Shown piece after piece: positions 5,041 to 10,963 of a DNA stretch of 10,963 nt; the first letter of the stretch is position 1; every line of letters begins with the position of its first letter. The stretch spans positions 1 to 10,963 of the forward strand of contig JAICVT010000115.1 of the NCBI GenBank assembly GCA_025935235.1, written 5' to 3'. Position numbers and translations under genes: made by a program. The stretch is from Ktedonobacterales bacterium (lineage in GTDB: Bacteria; Chloroflexota; Ktedonobacteria; Ktedonobacterales; JADMIN01). The notes beneath the pieces were generated by a model, which was not told where the DNA came from, ran no database searches, and saw only the letters and a list, made by a program, of their open reading frames with translations.

Positions 5041-8000
5041 TCAGGTTGCCGGAATAGGTGTGCGTGACGCGGTTGTGCAGCCAGAAGTAGAGCCGCTCGC
5101 GCCCGCTGCCGACGGGAATCACGCGCTTGCGCACGCCCACCAGCTTCGCGATCAGCGGCACGCCCGCGATGGCATGCGCGGTCGCGGGCGATTGGCGGCG
5201 TACTCCCGAAAACAGGCGCGTCATCGTGCTGACTCCGCCGGTCGAGAGCAGGTAGCGCTCGCGGTAGGCGGAGTAATCGGTGGCTGGCACGACATGCGCG
5301 GCAGCCTGCTTCATCACCTCCAGACGCTCGCGGTCGTTGACCAGACCGCGTAGCGCCTGGACGAAGGTTTTCACCTTGAAATCATCGAGCGCCATACCGG
5401 CTCCGGTCGCGCGCACCCGCTCCGCCTGCGCGCCAATGGGGCCGGTCATCACGGGAACGCCCGCCATCCATGACTCGCTCACGGTATAGCAAAATGTCTC
5501 TGGCCAGATGGACGCCACAATGATGATGTCTACCTTGTGCGACTCGATGAGTTTGACCACGTCCAACCGCTCGTAGCGACCAGTCGAAATGACGTTCGGC
5601 TGATCGGCAGCCGCCTTGGCGACCTCGCCAATCGAGACAAAGAGCATCGGGTCGTGGGCACAGGCGGCGATGATGCCCTTCACCAGCATCGTACCTTTTT
5701 GCGGCGCGTTGTACCCCAGGACGCCGACCCGCAGCGTCGCCTCGCGCCCGTCGCGCCGCGCCGCTGGTTGAGCCGTGCCGCTCGCTTCGGCCAGCGCGTC
5801 GCCCGTGGCGCCGTCAAGGGATGCCTCCAGAGGTGGCTCCAGCTCCATATCACTGATACCAGACTCCAGCTCGATGGCGCCGGGCGAGAGCAGCTCGCGC
5901 CTGAACGGATCGAGCAGGGAGTCGCGATACTTCTGCATGACGGCGGGGTGCGCCAGCACCTGCGCCTTCGCGTCGGGCAGCGCGATAGCCCGGCGGAAGA
6001 GCGACAGCGCCGTCGCCGATGGTGCGATGACGAGGGCGCAGGTATCCACGAGCCGCTGGAAGACCGCGCGGCGCGCCGCCACTTCAGCGTAGTTGGTTCC
6101 CCAGAGAGCGAGCGCGCACCGGCCACACTCCTCCGGTCCAGGCACACCGCAGAACTCGCCCTTGTAGTTGAGCAGTGTCAATTGCTTGCACACGGCGAAG
6201 TAGTCATGGACAGTGTAGAATTTCGGACCGCTCCACGCTGTCAGCGCGTCAATGAAGCTCGGACTGTAGTTCAGGACGTGATGGATGTGGATGAGTGACG
6301 GATTCAGCTCGGCCAGCAGCCCCCCGTATTCGGCCTCGAACGGGTTGACTCGCGTGCGCACGCCATCCACATAGGCGGTCACGGTTACCGCGTCTTCGGT
6401 GGCCGATGGCGTGATGAAATAGAAGACGAATTCAGATCCCAGCTCGCGCACCATATCGCGCAGGTGATCGGTCGTGCCGCCAACGACGGGAGTAAAGGTA
6501 TCGTCATGTACCACGACGGCGATCGAAGGTCGGCGGCTCGACTCCAGGGTGATGTAGCGATTCATCAGATCCCATTGGAGGCGGCCTGTGGTTCCGCTGG
6601 CCGCAAAGGTAAGCCCCAGCTGCGAATACTGCGGGTAGCGGCTCATTACCAGCTTCTCATGCGCTTTGATGCTCCGCTGGCCCATCTGCACGACATTCGC
6701 CTCCACCATCGAGGCGTTGCCCGCGTGATAGACGAACACCGTTGGGGCCAGCGCATGCCGATAGCCCGCCTCGCGAGCGCGCATGCAGAAGTCCGTTTCC
6801 TCGCCATAGCCCTTGCCGAAGATCGGGTCGAATGCGCCGACGCGATCCAGCGTCTCACGCTTGACATAGAGGCAGAAGCCCACCCCGACGGGAATCTCGA
6901 TTGGCGGCAGGTCGGCGTCGCCGAGCGTCCAGTTCAGGGTGTTCTCGACGCTGATCGCCTTGAATACCGAATAAATGGAGGCGTTGTTGCAGAGCGGGTT
7001 CACCGTCCCGATGCGCGCATCCGAGTAGGCCGCCTGCACGAGCTTGCGCGCCCAGGCGTCATAGACGATGGTGTCGCTATTGAGCAGGATGACGTCGTCC
7101 GTTCCCGCCGCCTCCATCGCCTCATTGGCGGTCAGCGGGAAACCGCGATTCTCGGTGCGGTCAATCACCTGGCACGTCTGGCACGACCCCTCGAACCCCT
7201 CGGCGAACGACTGGAGTAGCCCAGAGATGCGCGCATCGGGCGAGGCGTCGTTGACGAAGAGCCAGCGGACAGGATAGCCCGGCGCGGTAGAGCGAATGCT
7301 CTCCATCAGGCGGCGCACGTGATCGTAGGCATTGTAGACGGGTACCGCAACCGTCAGCGCGGGACCTTTGACGTAGGCGTGAACACGCTCAGCCAGCAGC
7401 GCCACGGGGCGACATCCGCCCGCTTCCAGCAGCGCATCGAGTCGCTCACGCTGGCCAGCGGCTTCGGGGGTCATGGCGGAGCCGGTCGCAAGAAACAGCA
7501 CACCGCCTGTTCTGGTCAGCCCGATCACCTCATCCACCCACGCGGCGAGATCAGGCGATTGGCCAAGCGCGTTGGGCGCGTCGGGCGCGTCGAAGGCGAC
7601 CACCGCATCGAAGTGCGCGCTGTACTGGCTGGTGGATGTCAGCGTGATGACGCTGGCCCCGCTCTGCGCAACGCGCCGAACCGCCAGCTCGGTGGCCTCG
7701 CTTGATGAGTCGTAGGAGTAGGCCGCGCGACAGTCGCTGGCGAAGTGCAGCGCATTGGCTCCCGCCCCGCCGTAGTCGAGCGCGCGCGCATGCGCGGCCC
7801 CGCCCCACCACGCATCCAGGAACCGCGTCACGGCTTCGCGCCACACCTGCCGCGCGTCGCGGTCGCCTTCCGCTGACGCGTCCGCGAGCGCGTCGTTGGC
7901 GACCTCCGCCAGCGACTCATCTTCGCCCGATGGATGAGCCAGCAGGCTCTGCGAGGCGCCACGGAGGGCGATCTCAGCGTGTGCGACTCCCTGCTGACTA

Positions 8001-8071
8001 TGCCCGTGACTCTCGCTCTCACCGCCGACCACATCAGATGCGATGGCTGCCTGGCGCGCCTCATCCGCCAT
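5033..8071 (-). CDS. Three-domain protein: methyltransferase-like, GT2 and GT4 glycosyltransferase
   Basis: 1012 residues from the ATG at 8071. A disordered acidic N-terminus (1-74) leads to a class I methyltransferase-like fold (about 75-227) with LDYGGAGAN (98-106) as motif I. A GT2 domain follows (about 238-470): VAVPVYN, FVNDASPD, the LNSDT metal motif (330-334), and GKGYGEETDFCMRA with the likely catalytic base. Then comes a GT4 domain (about 515-945) with GGTTDHLRDMV, HDYFAVCKQ, VIAPSATA and PETFCYTVSE, whose Glu858 and Glu866 form the EX7E donor motif. A linker of about 44 residues (734-777) splits the two GT4 lobes. The tail is basic and could touch membrane or partners. It probably adds two sugars in succession to a surface glycan, perhaps with methylation. 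The gene ends the minus-strand cluster, 50 bases after its neighbour. The GT domains are secure; methyltransferase activity is not. Confidence 0.9.
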   Translation of the reverse strand: MADEARQAAIASDVVGGESESHGHSQQGVAHAEIALRGASQSLLAHPSGEDESLAEVANDALADASAEGDRDARQVWREAVTRFLDAWWGGAAHARALDYGGAGANALHFASDCRAAYSYDSSSEATELAVRRVAQSGASVITLTSTSQYSAHFDAVVAFDAPDAPNALGQSPDLAAWVDEVIGLTRTGGVLFLATGSAMTPEAAGQRERLDALLEAGGCRPVALLAERVHAYVKGPALTVAVPVYNAYDHVRRLMESIRSTAPGYPVRWLFVNDASPDARISGLLQSFAEGFEGSCQTCQVIDRTENRGFPLTANEAMEAAGTDDVILLNSDTIVYDAWARKLVQAAYSDARIGTVNPLCNNASIYSVFKAISVENTLNWTLGDADLPPIEIPVGVGFCLYVKRETLDRVGAFDPIFGKGYGEETDFCMRAREAGYRHALAPTVFVYHAGNASMVEANVVQMGQRSIKAHEKLVMSRYPQYSQLGLTFAASGTTGRLQWDLMNRYITLESSRRPSIAVVVHDDTFTPVVGGTTDHLRDMVRELGSEFVFYFITPSATEDAVTVTAYVDGVRTRVNPFEAEYGGLLAELNPSLIHIHHVLNYSPSFIDALTAWSGPKFYTVHDYFAVCKQLTLLNYKGEFCGVPGPEECGRCALALWGTNYAEVAARRAVFQRLVDTCALVIAPSATALSLFRRAIALPDAKAQVLAHPAVMQKYRDSLLDPFRRELLSPGAIELESGISDMELEPPLEASLDGATGDALAEASGTAQPAARRDGREATLRVGVLGYNAPQKGTMLVKGIIAACAHDPMLFVSIGEVAKAAADQPNVISTGRYERLDVVKLIESHKVDIIIVASIWPETFCYTVSESWMAGVPVMTGPIGAQAERVRATGAGMALDDFKVKTFVQALRGLVNDRERLEVMKQAAAHVVPATDYSAYRERYLLSTGGVSTMTRLFSGVRRQSPATAHAIAGVPLIAKLVGVRKRVIPVGSGRERLYFWLHNRVTHTYSGNLTR

Positions 8072-8080
8072 ACCGCGCAA

Positions 8081-8087
8081 CTCCTCT
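8081..8087 (-). promoter_or_regulatory. Ribosome binding site that decides the start of the three-domain gene
   Basis: On the minus strand AGAGGAG (8087 to 8081) is followed after nine bases by ATG at 8071. A TTG at 8080 in the same frame is directly adjacent to this site with no spacing, so it should not be the start. Confidence 0.75.
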
Positions 8088-8121
8088 AGTGCCTGTATGT
8101 CCCATCAGCATGCAGCCGAAT

Positions 8122-9198
8122 TCAGCCACCAAGCACTCCGTAGGAGAAGTACCAGTGATAGTAGGATTCGCTGTTGTCCTGCGTGCGAAACGGGTCTGAG
8201 AAGCGCGACTGCAAGTCATCGCGCTGCCGGTAGAGCCGCCGCTGCTCCAGGGTGATAGTCTCGCCGTTCTGGTAGACGCCATACTCCCACGGCACGACGC
8301 CGAACGATTCCTGGCCATTCCTGGCGCATTCGGCGATGTACCACTCGCGCAGCAGAAATGTCGCGGGCATCTCAAGCCCATAGCGCCGCAGCATATTGAG
8401 CTGCGCGCCGCTATCGAACCCCGAAAAGTGGTAGAACCGCAGCGGGTAGCGCTGACCCTCGGCCGCGACCTCCTCCGGCGCCGTCTCTTGCACCTCGAAG
8501 CCAGCCTCGAACCCTCCGATCACTTTGCGTGTCGAGAGGTTCCAGGTCGCGACGTTGTAGCCCGGATCGCGCACGATGTGGATAAACGGGAAGAGCGCTG
8601 GCGCGAGATCTATCCACTTCTGATCCGTAAACAGGCCACTGCCATATTCGGCGTAACAGTAGGCGGTCAGTCGCTCGCGCCACCAGTCGGCGAACCGCCG
8701 CCCGTCGCGATCGTTGTGTACCGCCAGGAATCCCAGGTTATACACGCCGTGCATCAGGTAACACAGCTCGTTGTCCTCAATGGCGCGCGGGGTGGTGTCA
8801 GGCGCCAGTTGATGCGGCGTGAGCAAGACGGAGCCACGGGCAAACTGGGCGACGAGATCGTCAAAGCTGTCAAAAACCGCGACGTCGGGGTCAATATAGA
8901 AGACCTGCTCACAGTCGGGGCGCGCCAGCAGCGAACTGAGCGCATGCCCCTTGATGGCGGTGCAGATCTCCACGACCGAGTGCGAGAAGATCCAGGGTTG
9001 CAGGCGCTCGATGCCTAGCTCGCTGATGTGGATGATCTCGTCGAAGCACGGCTCAAGCTCTTGCAGGTGCGGAGGGATGGCCTCAGCCATGAATACGATG
9101 AACTTCGATGTCGGATTGTGGCGCTTGAACGTCTGCGCCAGCACCCGCGCCTTGGGGATGTAGTTCGTCGTGAGGCTGGTGTATGCGTAGGTCGTCAT
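8122..9198 (-). CDS. GT-A-fold glycosyltransferase, GT8-like
   Basis: 358 residues. The N-terminus reads as a nucleotide-sugar transferase: TSLTTNYIPKARVLAQTFK (7-25), then EICTAIKGHALSSLL (77-91). VFYIDPDVAVF (99-109) holds the DXD metal site, Asp103 and Asp105. LLTPH (125-129), GVYNLGFLAV (151-160), TDQKWIDLAPALF (191-203), DPGYNVATWNLSTR (211-224) and FYHFSGFDS (255-263) are motifs I recall from a family of bacterial surface-glycan transferases often found beside GT2 and GT4 enzymes. There is no signal peptide or membrane segment, so it should act in the cytoplasm. The acceptor is unknown. The GGAGG on the minus strand (9217 to 9213) is 14 bases from the ATG, a rather long spacing that may lower translation. 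The three-domain transferase gene follows 50 bases later, probably on the same transcript. Confidence 0.88.
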   Translation of the reverse strand: MTTYAYTSLTTNYIPKARVLAQTFKRHNPTSKFIVFMAEAIPPHLQELEPCFDEIIHISELGIERLQPWIFSHSVVEICTAIKGHALSSLLARPDCEQVFYIDPDVAVFDSFDDLVAQFARGSVLLTPHQLAPDTTPRAIEDNELCYLMHGVYNLGFLAVHNDRDGRRFADWWRERLTAYCYAEYGSGLFTDQKWIDLAPALFPFIHIVRDPGYNVATWNLSTRKVIGGFEAGFEVQETAPEEVAAEGQRYPLRFYHFSGFDSGAQLNMLRRYGLEMPATFLLREWYIAECARNGQESFGVVPWEYGVYQNGETITLEQRRLYRQRDDLQSRFSDPFRTQDNSESYYHWYFSYGVLGG

Positions 9199-9435
9199 GC
9201 CGCGTCGTTATACCTCCGCGCGTGGGATGCGTTCCTTTTGGCCGCTGCCACGGGCCGCTCTACGTCGCCACTGTCCGCTGTCGTCCTCGGTGTATCCCTG
9301 GCCCAGTCGTCGCGGTCGCTGCTTCCTGTGTATGGAGTGTGTGGTGTGATGCGTCCTGCTCAGCCAGACTCCACGCGCCATCGCCCGACTCATAGGCGTA
9401 CAACGCGCCCCCACCGGGGCAGTAACCGCACTGGG
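9199..9435 (-). other. Gap between the methyltransferase-like and GT8-like genes
   Basis: 237 bases. A 74-codon minus-strand frame crosses much of it but overlaps the end of the upstream gene, lacks a ribosome site and looks random. A 5-bp stem, GCCCC with GGGGC (9407-9420), lies 16 bases after the upstream stop on the minus strand and has no T-tract. A G/T-rich plus-strand patch (about 9328-9350) stands out slightly. A promoter for the GT8-like gene could be here, but none is clear. Confidence 0.4.
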
Positions 9436-10614
9436 TCAGAAGTCCGCGCGCCGCTCGCGTCTGGCGCTTGTCTGGCGCTTCCACCGGCGCGCCTTACCCA
9501 CGACGCGCCTGGCCTGCTTCAGCGGCCACGCCATGATGCGCGACGCGCGATACACCCGCGAGGCGCGCAGGCTGCGGAGCTGGCCGTCGAGCGACTGAAG
9601 CTGGCCATCGAACGTGGCGCGCTGCCGCGTCAGTTGCGCGTTTTCGGCGGTCAGGCGCGCCACCTCGCCGACGTAGACGCTCGCCCGCGTCTCCAGTGCG
9701 GCGGCCGTATCGCGCAGTCGGCGGATCTCGTCGCCCTGCGCGGCCACCTGCGCGTGCGCCGCCGTGAGGGCGTCTTCCTGGCTCATGCGCAGCACGCGCT
9801 CGCCCAGGATCTGAAAGTAGCGCGCGACGTTGGGATCGCTCCGCATCGCGGCGAAGAAGTTGAGCAGCGGCTGGGGCGGCTCCGCGCCGACGGCCGCCAC
9901 GCCCAGGCCGTGCCCCCAGAGAAACGCGCATGACGGGTAGCGCTGGCTGATCTCATCCCACAGGCGATGGACGTCGCCGCTCGCCTGCTGGTCGCTGGCG
10001 CCGTGCAGCAAGACCACGCCGCGCGGGGAGAGTTTGCTCAGCCAGACATCGAAGTCGTGACGGGCAGCTTCGGCAGCCTCAGAGGTAGGCGCGCCATTGA
10101 GAAGCAGCAGATCAATGCTGCCGTCCTCCACCTCGTCGGCAGCGGCGTCGAACGTCATGCGCCACAGCGTTGCAAATGCGGCGTAGCGCTCGCGCACGTA
10201 GCTGGAGATATCATCAAACGCCAACTCGTCGACGTGTCCGGTATGGGCATTGTCCGTCCCGGGGTCAATGGCGACGCAGGTGGTGGGCAGCTTCAACTGC
10301 TCAACGGCCTGGCAGATCGCACAGAACGAGTCGCCGCCAGAGACGCCAAGCTCGACCACGCTGCGAGGTCGCAGCATCTCCACCAGCGCGAAGGCAAACG
10401 GGATGTGCGGGCGCCAGTCGGCTGTCTGGGTCAGGCGTAGCGGCGCGGCCATCGCCAGGGGATAGTCGAGCGGATGAAAACTCCCTGTAGGCGCTGGCGC
10501 CGTCGCCGCGATGGCGCTGGCGCCATCCACCGCCCGCGCCGGATGTCCGCCGTTCGGCTGTGACGACCGATCCAGCGCGGAGGCCGTTGCGGAGAGAGCG
10601 TCGTCGAAGCTCAT
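9436..10614 (-). CDS. SAM methyltransferase-like protein with altered active site and C-terminal coiled coil
   Basis: 392 residues. A disordered N-terminus (1-45) precedes a Rossmann domain (about 50-250). SVVELGVSGGDSF (85-97) is motif I of class I methyltransferases and AIDPGTDN (115-122) supplies the ribose-binding acid. The middle resembles the Methyltransf_24 type (DFDVWLSKLSPRGVVLLHG, 187-205; GHGLGV, 234-239). Key positions differ: I recall IDGxH-Y in relatives, here LNGAPTS (172-178), and HD is HG (204-205). Residues about 279-350 form a heptad-like coiled coil, followed by SRVYRASRIMAWPL (352-364) and a very basic tail, a pattern seen in proteins fused or linked to glycosyltransferases. 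It may therefore organise enzymes rather than methylate. The start is supported by GAGGGA on the minus strand (10631 to 10626), 11 bases upstream. It is the first gene of the minus-strand cluster. The fold is secure; the activity is doubtful. Confidence 0.87.
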   Translation of the reverse strand: MSFDDALSATASALDRSSQPNGGHPARAVDGASAIAATAPAPTGSFHPLDYPLAMAAPLRLTQTADWRPHIPFAFALVEMLRPRSVVELGVSGGDSFCAICQAVEQLKLPTTCVAIDPGTDNAHTGHVDELAFDDISSYVRERYAAFATLWRMTFDAAADEVEDGSIDLLLLNGAPTSEAAEAARHDFDVWLSKLSPRGVVLLHGASDQQASGDVHRLWDEISQRYPSCAFLWGHGLGVAAVGAEPPQPLLNFFAAMRSDPNVARYFQILGERVLRMSQEDALTAAHAQVAAQGDEIRRLRDTAAALETRASVYVGEVARLTAENAQLTRQRATFDGQLQSLDGQLRSLRASRVYRASRIMAWPLKQARRVVGKARRWKRQTSARRERRADF

Positions 10615-10709
10615 ACGTAATCAGTTCCCTCATGGCTGGCGCGTAGCGGGGAAGTCTTCCGCACGGAAAATACAGCGGGCCTCACGGCGTCATCGCATCG
10701 TAATGGCAT

Positions 10710-10724
10710 GCGGCGCCACGCCGC
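10710..10724 (-). other. Leader hairpin A
   Basis: GCGGCG and CGCCGC pair over a three-base loop, six GC pairs, about 95 bases upstream of the methyltransferase-like start. It may lie in the 5' leader of the minus-strand transcript. Confidence 0.35.
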
Positions 10725-10752
10725 GTTCACCCTGCATAACGGGTCGCTCAGG

Positions 10753-10770
10753 AGCGCGGTCACCCGCGCT
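10753..10770 (-). other. Leader hairpin B
   Basis: AGCGCGG and CCGCGCT are exact inverted repeats over a TCAC loop. The overlapping short stem CGCTC-AG-GAGCG (10745-10756) would compete with it, so alternative folds are possible. It lies 12 bases downstream of the weak TACAAT on the minus strand. Confidence 0.4.
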
Positions 10771-10938
10771 GGTACTGAACCATTGTACCTTCACGCGCCC
10801 AACGACCCCGCCAATGGTCCCCCTGGGAGCGCCAGCTTTCGACGATCTCGCATACACTGCTGACAGTCCTCATGTGGCTGCGCATGGGAGCCGCGAGGCG
10901 CGTGGTGATGAACGCGACGGAGAGCCAGAGGTAGCCTG

Positions 10939-10963
10939 ATGAGACCGCGAAGTGTGAGCGACC
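10939..10963 (+). CDS. Possible 5' end of a divergent gene (partial)
   Basis: ATG at 10939 opens MRPRSVSD and runs off the window. AGAGG at 10927-10931 sits seven bases upstream, a normal ribosome-site spacing. Eight residues cannot be assigned to any family. It would make 10615-10938 a divergent promoter region. Confidence 0.25.

Larger units (their letters stand above)
10615..10938. other. Upstream region of the minus-strand cluster, no convincing gene
   Basis: 324 bases. A plus-strand frame of 142 codons crosses it, but it runs antisense through the start of the methyltransferase-like gene and is Arg- and Ser-rich. A minus-strand frame enters from the right edge and ends in a TGA near 10760; it has poor codon character. 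Two GC-rich hairpins are listed separately. A TACAAT on the minus strand (10787 to 10782) resembles a -10 box but lacks a -35 partner. Confidence 0.5.

Noticed and set aside
7574..7591. Tandem GGGCGCGTC within the three-domain gene
   Set aside because: It encodes a short Asp-Ala-Pro run in a variable part of the methyltransferase-like domain and is easily explained by codon bias.
8072..8080. TTG start at 8080 giving a protein three residues longer
   Set aside because: It abuts the AGAGGAG ribosome site with no spacing, while the ATG at 8071 has nine bases.
9260..9484. A 74-codon minus-strand frame in the gap before the GT8-like gene
   Set aside because: It overlaps the end of the upstream gene in another frame, lacks a ribosome site and has no recognisable pattern.
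10782..10787. TACAAT on the minus strand as a -10 box for the methyltransferase-like gene
   Set aside because: No -35-like sequence lies 16-18 bases upstream and there is no extended -10 TG; the hexamer alone is weak evidence.
10511..10939. A 142-codon plus-strand frame near the right edge
   Set aside because: It is antisense to the start of the methyltransferase-like gene and rich in Arg, Ser and Pro, typical of shadow frames.
1..10963. CRISPR arrays, tRNA or rRNA genes, insertion sequences, attachment sites
   Set aside because: I saw no regularly spaced repeats, no tRNA-like cloverleaf arms, no transposase or integrase motifs, and no terminal inverted repeats.

Overview
The window is a GC-rich bacterial stretch (roughly 60% G+C by eye) devoted to sugar and polysaccharide assembly. 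It holds six complete genes in two convergent blocks. No RNA gene, transposase, integrase or CRISPR array was seen. Purine-rich GGAGG-type ribosome sites, high-GC third codon positions and the protein families fit a GC-rich free-living bacterium. The mix of a C-terminal His/Cys repeat module on a membrane glycosyltransferase with surface-glycan enzymes common in cyanobacteria and Chloroflexota makes Chloroflexota (Ktedonobacteria-like) my best guess, but the sequence does not prove it.

Plus-strand block (347-4947): a large multi-pass membrane protein with a GT-C-like first loop (GDDW) and a C-terminal extracytoplasmic domain ending in two His/Cys repeats; then an extended SDR sugar epimerase/dehydratase of the CDP-paratose/tyvelose epimerase type; then a family 2 glycosyltransferase resembling polyprenyl-phosphate sugar synthases. 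The last two share the leader GGAGGATGAC. A reasonable inference is that the epimerase makes a nucleotide sugar, the GT2 loads it on a lipid carrier, and a GT-C membrane enzyme such as the first gene could use it outside the membrane. Gaps of 343 and 205 bases between these genes mean a single operon is not certain.

Minus-strand block (10614 down to 5033, in transcription order): a class I SAM methyltransferase-like protein with altered active-site motifs and a coiled-coil, basic C-terminus; a GT-A-fold glycosyltransferase of about 358 residues; and a protein of 1012 residues joining a methyltransferase-like domain, a GT2 domain and a GT4 domain. These look like enzymes that build and possibly methylate a surface glycan.

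The two blocks converge at 4948-5032, where short palindromes are stacked. Edge stretches 48-346 and 10615-10938 hold no convincing gene. Short fragments at each end (1-47 and 10939-10963) may belong to neighbouring genes. No intergenic hairpin has a classical T-tract, so termination is not obvious from sequence. The most interesting points are the repeat-bearing membrane glycosyltransferase, the three-domain enzyme, the Phe replacing the catalytic Tyr in the epimerase, the apparently degenerate methyltransferase, and the placement of every GCTAGC hexamer at a gene end.
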